Positions 59,636 through 64,000 of a stretch of DNA of 64,000 nucleotides are shown in pieces. Source of the DNA: Lachnospiraceae bacterium oral taxon 096 (lineage in GTDB: Bacteria > Bacillota > Clostridia > Lachnospirales > Lachnospiraceae); the NCBI GenBank assembly GCA_018141845.1, contig CP073340.1:1575001-1639000 (forward strand). The letters run 5' to 3'. The position numbers and the translations under genes are program-made. The notes beneath the pieces were generated by a model that was not told where the DNA came from, did not search any database, and was given only the letters and a program-made list of their open reading frames with translations. The stretch's first letter is position 1. Each line of letters starts with the position of its first letter.

Positions 59636-60898
59636 ATGAAAAATCTTTTGCATACGCCAGAGGGCGTCAGAGATATTTATGATAGAGAATGTGCACGAAA
59701 AAATATTGTAGAGCAGAGAATTCTTCGCCAAATGCAATTATTTGGTTATAGTGCTATTGAAACCCCGATGTTTGAATTTTTTGATATTTTTGCCAAGGAA
59801 AGAGGTTCAGTCAGCGACAGGGAGATGTATAAGTTTTTTGATCGATATAATAATACCGTAGTTCTTCGCCCAGATATGACTCCAGCCATTGCAAGATGTG
59901 TGACAAAGTTTTATGGAGAGGAAACGATGCCGCAGCGACTTTGCTATTTGGGACATACCTTTACCAATAGTGCCTCTTATAAGGGAAGACTCTACGAGGT
60001 AACCCAATCAGGTGCAGAGTTAATTGGAGATGATTCTGCTCAAGCGGACGCAGAAATGATTGCGATGGTTATTCAATCGCTAAGGAGTGCAGGGCTAAAG
60101 GAATTTCAAGTGGAACTTGGAGAGGTTGAGTTTTTTCGAGGTCTCCTAGAAGAAGCTGGCATCAGTGAAGAAGAAGGCGATGAGCTCAGAGAGCTGATTG
60201 AAAATAAGAATTATTTTGGAGTAGAGGATTATATTTCAAATGTCTTAAAAAAGGCAGATTTTAAGGATGTATTTTTAAAGCTTCCAGAATTATTTGGCTC
60301 TGTCGACAATATTCGACAAGCCAAGGAAATGACGAAAAATCAGAGAGCACAAAGTGCAATTGATCGCCTAGAAAAGGTGCATCAGATTTTAAAGGAATAT
60401 GGACTTACGGAATATATTTCCTATGATCTGGGAATGCTGAGCAAATTTAGCTACTACACAGGGATTATTTTTAAGGCATATTCCTATGGTATTGGTGATT
60501 ATATGGTCAGCGGAGGTCGCTATGATAAGCTCCTTGTGCAGTTTGGCAGAGATATTTCGGCGATTGGATTTGCCATTACCATTGACCGTTTGATGTCGGC
60601 TCTGTCTTCTCAAAAGGTGGAATTTGATACAAGTGCGGCAGATGTTTTGGTAGTCTATGAGGAGCAAAGGACTGGTGAGGCAGTGCAAGTGCTCACAAGG
60701 TATCGACGAATTGGAAAGAGAGCGATGGGTATGCCAATGGAGGGAGAAAAAGAAAGAAAAGAGTATATCGCCTATGCCAAAGAAAAGGGGATGACACAGC
60801 TTATCTTTATGAAAGAAACCTCCATACTAAAGACAGACATCAATACAGGAAAGGATCTGGAGAAAAATCTCGAGGAAATTTTGGGTGAAATATTATGA
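59636..60898 (+). CDS. hisZ: ATP phosphoribosyltransferase regulatory subunit HisZ
   Basis: 420 residues. A histidyl-tRNA-synthetase paralogue: [15 protein letters not shown] and [15 protein letters not shown] are class II synthetase motifs, and [13 protein letters not shown] is the HisA-like motif. It lacks an anticodon-binding domain of full type, and hisG follows immediately, so it is HisZ and not HisS. It activates and gives feedback control to short HisG. GAGGAGAG at 59621-59628 supports ATG 59636. Confidence 0.92.
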   Translation: MKNLLHTPEGVRDIYDRECARKNIVEQRILRQMQLFGYSAIETPMFEFFDIFAKERGSVSDREMYKFFDRYNNTVVLRPDMTPAIARCVTKFYGEETMPQRLCYLGHTFTNSASYKGRLYEVTQSGAELIGDDSAQADAEMIAMVIQSLRSAGLKEFQVELGEVEFFRGLLEEAGISEEEGDELRELIENKNYFGVEDYISNVLKKADFKDVFLKLPELFGSVDNIRQAKEMTKNQRAQSAIDRLEKVHQILKEYGLTEYISYDLGMLSKFSYYTGIIFKAYSYGIGDYMVSGGRYDKLLVQFGRDISAIGFAITIDRLMSALSSQKVEFDTSAADVLVVYEEQRTGEAVQVLTRYRRIGKRAMGMPMEGEKERKEYIAYAKEKGMTQLIFMKETSILKTDINTGKDLEKNLEEILGEIL

Positions 60899-61551
60899 GG
60901 TATATAACAGTTGCACTGGCCAAGGGGCGATTGGCCGAAAAGGCCATGGAGATGTTTGAAAAGATTGGCATTTCCTGTGAGGAGATGAAGGACAAAACAT
61001 CGAGAAAACTTATTTTTTCCAATGAGGAATTAGGTATTCGCTTCTTTCTATCAAAGACTTCCGATGTTCCAACTTATGTAGAATATGGGGCAGCCGACAT
61101 TGGCATTGTGGGAAGAGATACCATCTTGGAGGAGGGAAGACAACTCTATGAGGTGCTGGACTTAAAGATGGGAAAATGTAAGATGTGTGTCTGTGGACCA
61201 GCTGCCGCAGCAGAACTATTAAAGCATCATGAGCAAATCCGTGTGGCCACAAAGTATCCCAATATTGCCAAGGACTATTTTTACAATAAAAAGCATCAGA
61301 CGGTGGAGATTATTAAGTTAAATGGAAGTATTGAGCTTGCACCAATTGTTGGATTGTCAGAGGTCATTGTCGACATTGTGGAGACAGGAACAACATTGCG
61401 AGAAAATGGTCTTGAGGTACTTGAAGAAATTTGTGATTTGTCCGCTAAAATGGTGGTCAATCGTGTGTCCATGAAGCGTGAAAATAAGAGAATTTCACAA
61501 ATCATTAAAGACATCAGTGAAAAAGTGTTATATAATAAGATTGTAGACTGA
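60895..61551 (+). CDS. hisG: ATP phosphoribosyltransferase, short form
   Basis: 218 residues, the short form that needs HisZ. Motifs: [34 protein letters not shown], and the phosphoribosyl-binding [17 protein letters not shown]. It catalyses the first step of histidine synthesis. The ATGA overlap with hisZ indicates coupled translation. Confidence 0.96.
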   Translation: MRYITVALAKGRLAEKAMEMFEKIGISCEEMKDKTSRKLIFSNEELGIRFFLSKTSDVPTYVEYGAADIGIVGRDTILEEGRQLYEVLDLKMGKCKMCVCGPAAAAELLKHHEQIRVATKYPNIAKDYFYNKKHQTVEIIKLNGSIELAPIVGLSEVIVDIVETGTTLRENGLEVLEEICDLSAKMVVNRVSMKRENKRISQIIKDISEKVLYNKIVD

Positions 61552-61562
61552 AGGAGAAGAGA

Positions 61563-62861
61563 ATGAGAATAGTTCAACTAGATAAGGAAACCAAAAAGAA
61601 TATACTTTCAGATCTATTGAAGAGGGATCCAAATCAATACGGGGAGTATGAGGCAACAGTCAAGGAGATTGTTGAAAATGTTCGACACAATGGGGATGAA
61701 GCATTAAAGGAGTACACACTTCAGTTTGATCATACTGAGCTAGATACCCGTAAGATGTTGGTTAGTGATGATGAAATTGCGGAGGCCGAAAGCCTTGTCG
61801 ATCCTGAGCTTAAGCAGGTGATGCAAAAGTCGCTTGAGAACATTCGCAATTATCATAAAAAGCAGTTGCGGACAAGTTGGTTTGATGCCCAGCCGAATGG
61901 TACCATTCTTGGCCAGAAAGTGACACCGCTTACACGTGTAGGTGTCTATGTCCCTGGTGGAAAGGCTGCCTATCCTTCGACGGTATTGATGAACATTGTG
62001 CCTGCCTCTGTTGCAGGTGTTCCGGAGATAGTTATGGTCACTCCTCCGGGAAAAGATGGTAAGGTCAATCCAGTGACGCTGACTGCAGCAAAGATGGCAG
62101 GAGCAACAAAAATTTATAAAGTGGGGGGCGCACAAGCAATTGCCGCACTTGCATTTGGAACTGCGACGGTGCCTAAAGTCGACAAAATCGTAGGACCAGG
62201 AAATATTTTTGTTGCGCTTGCCAAAAAATGTGTCTATGGATATGTGAGCATCGATAGCATCGCAGGACCAAGCGAGATATTGGTGATTGCCGATGAGACA
62301 GCAAACCCACGCCACATTGCAGCGGATTTGTTGTCCCAGGCAGAACATGACGAATTAGCATCGGCAATTTTGATTACTACAAGTAAAAAACTTGCCGATG
62401 AGGTGAATCAATATATTGAAAAGATGGTTCCTAATCTTTCAAGAAGGGCCATCTTAGAAAAGTCACTTGAAAATTATGGATATATTTTATTGGCAGAATC
62501 ATTAGATGAGGCGATTGATGTGGCAAATGAAATCGCCAGTGAGCATTTGGAGATTGTCACAGCAAATCCATTTGAGGTGATGACAAAGATTAAGAATGCA
62601 GGGGCCATTTTCTTGGGCTCTTATAGTTCAGAGCCACTGGGCGATTATTTTGCGGGACCAAATCATGTCCTTCCGACCAATGGAACGGCAAAGTTTTTCT
62701 CTCCTCTTAGTGTTGATGACTATGTTAAAAAATCAAGTATTATCTATTACTCTAAGGAAGCACTTGAGGCGGTACACGAGGATATTGAAAAATTTGCCAA
62801 GGCCGAGGGACTTACTGCACATGCAAACTCCATTCATGTGCGCTTTGATGGGGAAGAGTAA
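61563..62861 (+). CDS. hisD: Histidinol dehydrogenase
   Basis: 432 residues. Motifs: GVYVPGGKAAYPSTVLMN, GGAQAIAALAFGT, IAGPSEILVIAD, LLSQAEHDELASAILIT (zinc and catalytic residues) and the NHVLPTNGTAKF end motif. It oxidises histidinol to histidine in two steps with NAD+. AAGGAG is at 61552-61557. Confidence 0.97.
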   Translation: MRIVQLDKETKKNILSDLLKRDPNQYGEYEATVKEIVENVRHNGDEALKEYTLQFDHTELDTRKMLVSDDEIAEAESLVDPELKQVMQKSLENIRNYHKKQLRTSWFDAQPNGTILGQKVTPLTRVGVYVPGGKAAYPSTVLMNIVPASVAGVPEIVMVTPPGKDGKVNPVTLTAAKMAGATKIYKVGGAQAIAALAFGTATVPKVDKIVGPGNIFVALAKKCVYGYVSIDSIAGPSEILVIADETANPRHIAADLLSQAEHDELASAILITTSKKLADEVNQYIEKMVPNLSRRAILEKSLENYGYILLAESLDEAIDVANEIASEHLEIVTANPFEVMTKIKNAGAIFLGSYSSEPLGDYFAGPNHVLPTNGTAKFFSPLSVDDYVKKSSIIYYSKEALEAVHEDIEKFAKAEGLTAHANSIHVRFDGEE

Positions 62862-62862
62862 G

Positions 62863-63447
62863 ATGAGAATAGCCAGTGTAGAGAGAAACACAAGGGAAAC
62901 AAAGATTTCTTTGGAGATAAATTTGGATGGCTGTGGAGAGAATCAGATTTGTACAGGCATTGGTTTTTTTGACCATATGCTCACAGCACTTTCTCGCCAC
63001 AGCTTTATTGATATGAAATTAAAGGTCGATGGGGATTTGGAAGTGGACACTCATCACACCATAGAGGATACCGGCATTGTGATTGGCGAGGCCATTCGAA
63101 AGGCACTGGGAGATAAAATGGGCATTAGACGCTATGGAAGTTGTATTTTGCCAATGGATGAGGCACTCGTCCTTTGTGCCGTCGATTTGTCTGACCGCCC
63201 GTATTTGCAATATGACTTGCAGCTTGACCGAGAATTTGTTGGAAATTTAGAGACCGAGATGGTGAGAGAATTTTTCTATGCCCTCTCCTACTCGGCAAGA
63301 ATGAACTTACATATTAAGGAATTTTCAGGAGTCAATAATCATCACAAGATTGAGGCTGCATTTAAGGCATTGGCCAGAGCACTCAAGGAAGCCGTGTCCA
63401 TTGATGAAAGCATTCAGGGTGTACTTTCAACGAAAGGAATATTGTAA
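62863..63447 (+). CDS. hisB: Imidazoleglycerol-phosphate dehydratase
   Basis: 194 residues from ATG 62863, 1 base after hisD; the frame is open further upstream inside hisD but that part is not hisB. Motifs: GIGFFDHMLTALSRH, DTHHTIEDTGIVIGEA and the second metal set NNHHKIEAAFKALA. It is the monofunctional form without the phosphatase domain. Confidence 0.96.
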   Translation: MRIASVERNTRETKISLEINLDGCGENQICTGIGFFDHMLTALSRHSFIDMKLKVDGDLEVDTHHTIEDTGIVIGEAIRKALGDKMGIRRYGSCILPMDEALVLCAVDLSDRPYLQYDLQLDREFVGNLETEMVREFFYALSYSARMNLHIKEFSGVNNHHKIEAAFKALARALKEAVSIDESIQGVLSTKGIL

Positions 63448-63448
63448 T

Positions 63449-64000
63449 ATGCAGTTATATCCAGCGATAGATTTAAAAGGCGGAGCCTGTGTCCGCTTGA
63501 CACAGGGAATGTTTGACAATGTAAAGAAGTACTCGGATACACCACAAGAAATGGCAAAACTTTGGGCAGAACAGGGGGCAAGCTTTCTTCATCTTGTCGA
63601 TTTAGATGGTGCTGTGGCGGGAGAGAGCGTCAATGCCCCTGCACTCAAGGCAATTCGAGATAGCATTCATATTCCTATTCAAGTCGGCGGAGGAATTCGC
63701 AGTGTCGAGACAGTGAAGAATATGCTGAATATGGGGATTGATCGGTGTATTATTGGTACAAAGGCAGTAAAAGAGCCAGAGTTTATTAAGGAATTAATCC
63801 AAAAATTTGGTGCAGAGGCCATTGTTGTTGGAATTGATGCCAAAAAGGGAATGGTTGCTGTGGAAGGTTGGGGAGAAGTCTCCAATGTCTTAGCCAAGGA
63901 CCTTGCAATGGAGATGGTCAGGATGGGTGTAAAACATATTGTATATACCGATATTTTGAGAGATGGAATGCTCTCAGGTCCAAATGTAGAGTACACAAAA
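63449..64000 (+). CDS. hisA: HisA isomerase, 3' end cut by the window
   Basis: 184 codons visible, open at the right window edge. It starts MQLYPAIDLKGGACVRLTQG with the catalytic Asp; GGGIRSVE and the second Asp region YTDILRDGMLSGPN are present. It isomerises ProFAR to PRFAR. The gene follows hisB after 1 base; AAGGAA at 63433-63438 is a weak binding site. Confidence 0.95.
   Translation, partial: MQLYPAIDLKGGACVRLTQGMFDNVKKYSDTPQEMAKLWAEQGASFLHLVDLDGAVAGESVNAPALKAIRDSIHIPIQVGGGIRSVETVKNMLNMGIDRCIIGTKAVKEPEFIKELIQKFGAEAIVVGIDAKKGMVAVEGWGEVSNVLAKDLAMEMVRMGVKHIVYTDILRDGMLSGPNVEYTK

Noticed and set aside
61740..62348. Long minus-strand frame (202 codons) opposite hisD
   Set aside because: Cys/His/Arg-rich composition without domains; it is the antisense shadow of an unmistakable hisD.

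Overview
The window is a contiguous piece of a low-GC Firmicute chromosome, most likely a Lachnospiraceae-type Clostridium relative. The grounds are AGGAGG-like ribosome binding sites throughout, Firmicute gene neighbourhoods (yggS-sepF-ylmH, gmk-rpoZ, rpmB opposite asp23-yloV-recG, rsmD-coaD, DUF2953-gerW), a sporulation gene (gerW), the HisZ/short-HisG pair, the archaeal/fungal-type aspartate-semialdehyde dehydrogenase, and surface proteins anchored by choline-binding-type cell-wall repeats. No rRNA, tRNA or CRISPR array was seen. Both window ends cut genes (yggS on the left, hisA on the right).

Layout. 1-5.7 kb: cell-division and housekeeping run (yggS', sepF, ylmH, aroB, lspA, rluD-type synthase), then a cytidylate-kinase-like protein and an SseB-family protein. 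5.7-6.3 kb: a 660-base non-coding leader with strong inverted repeats that I cannot assign to a known RNA family. 6.3-19.7 kb: a three-gene surface locus, namely a 535-residue secreted protein made only of cell-wall-binding repeats, then two giant secreted proteins (2314 and 1591 residues) that share a C-terminal plan (helical segment, Gly/Ser linker, wall-binding repeats), closed by a strong terminator. 19.8-24.0 kb: a two-promoter operon for a second type IIA topoisomerase (parE/parC-like). 24.1-25.6 kb: an IS110-family element on the minus strand whose non-coding end looks like a bridge RNA, with guide-like matches to its own end and to the flank. 25.7-27.7 kb: deoD and asd. 27.7-28.6 kb: AT-rich non-coding stretch. 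28.6-30.5 kb: an IS607-type element (serine recombinase plus TnpB) with a probable omega RNA at its 3' end, lying directly upstream of galM. 30.6-34.2 kb: galM, topB and a left-handed beta-helix protein. 34.2-41.8 kb: yicC, gmk, rpoZ, rimO, pgsA, cinA-like, an unknown protein, DUF2953, gerW and a MetE-like protein. 41.9-46.0 kb: a second envelope cluster (small wall-binding protein, DUF2142 membrane protein, secreted DUF5722 putative glycosidase). 46.1-59.6 kb: rpmB on the minus strand, then asp23-yloV-recG, an L,D-transpeptidase, rsmD-coaD, and a tight run of RNA-modification and repair genes ending in recU. 59.6-64 kb: start of a histidine operon, hisZ-hisG-hisD-hisB-hisA.

How the genes work together. 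Most of the window is core metabolism and information processing. The accessory content is (i) the two envelope loci, which use the same wall-anchoring repeat family and probably build or decorate the cell surface, and (ii) two RNA-guided mobile elements of different kinds (IS110 with bridge RNA, IS607 with TnpB/omega RNA) about 3 kb apart. The strongest candidates for undescribed biology are the structured leader RNA upstream of the giant surface-protein locus and the readable guide segments of the IS110 bridge RNA. All assignments come from reading the sequence; no database search was possible.
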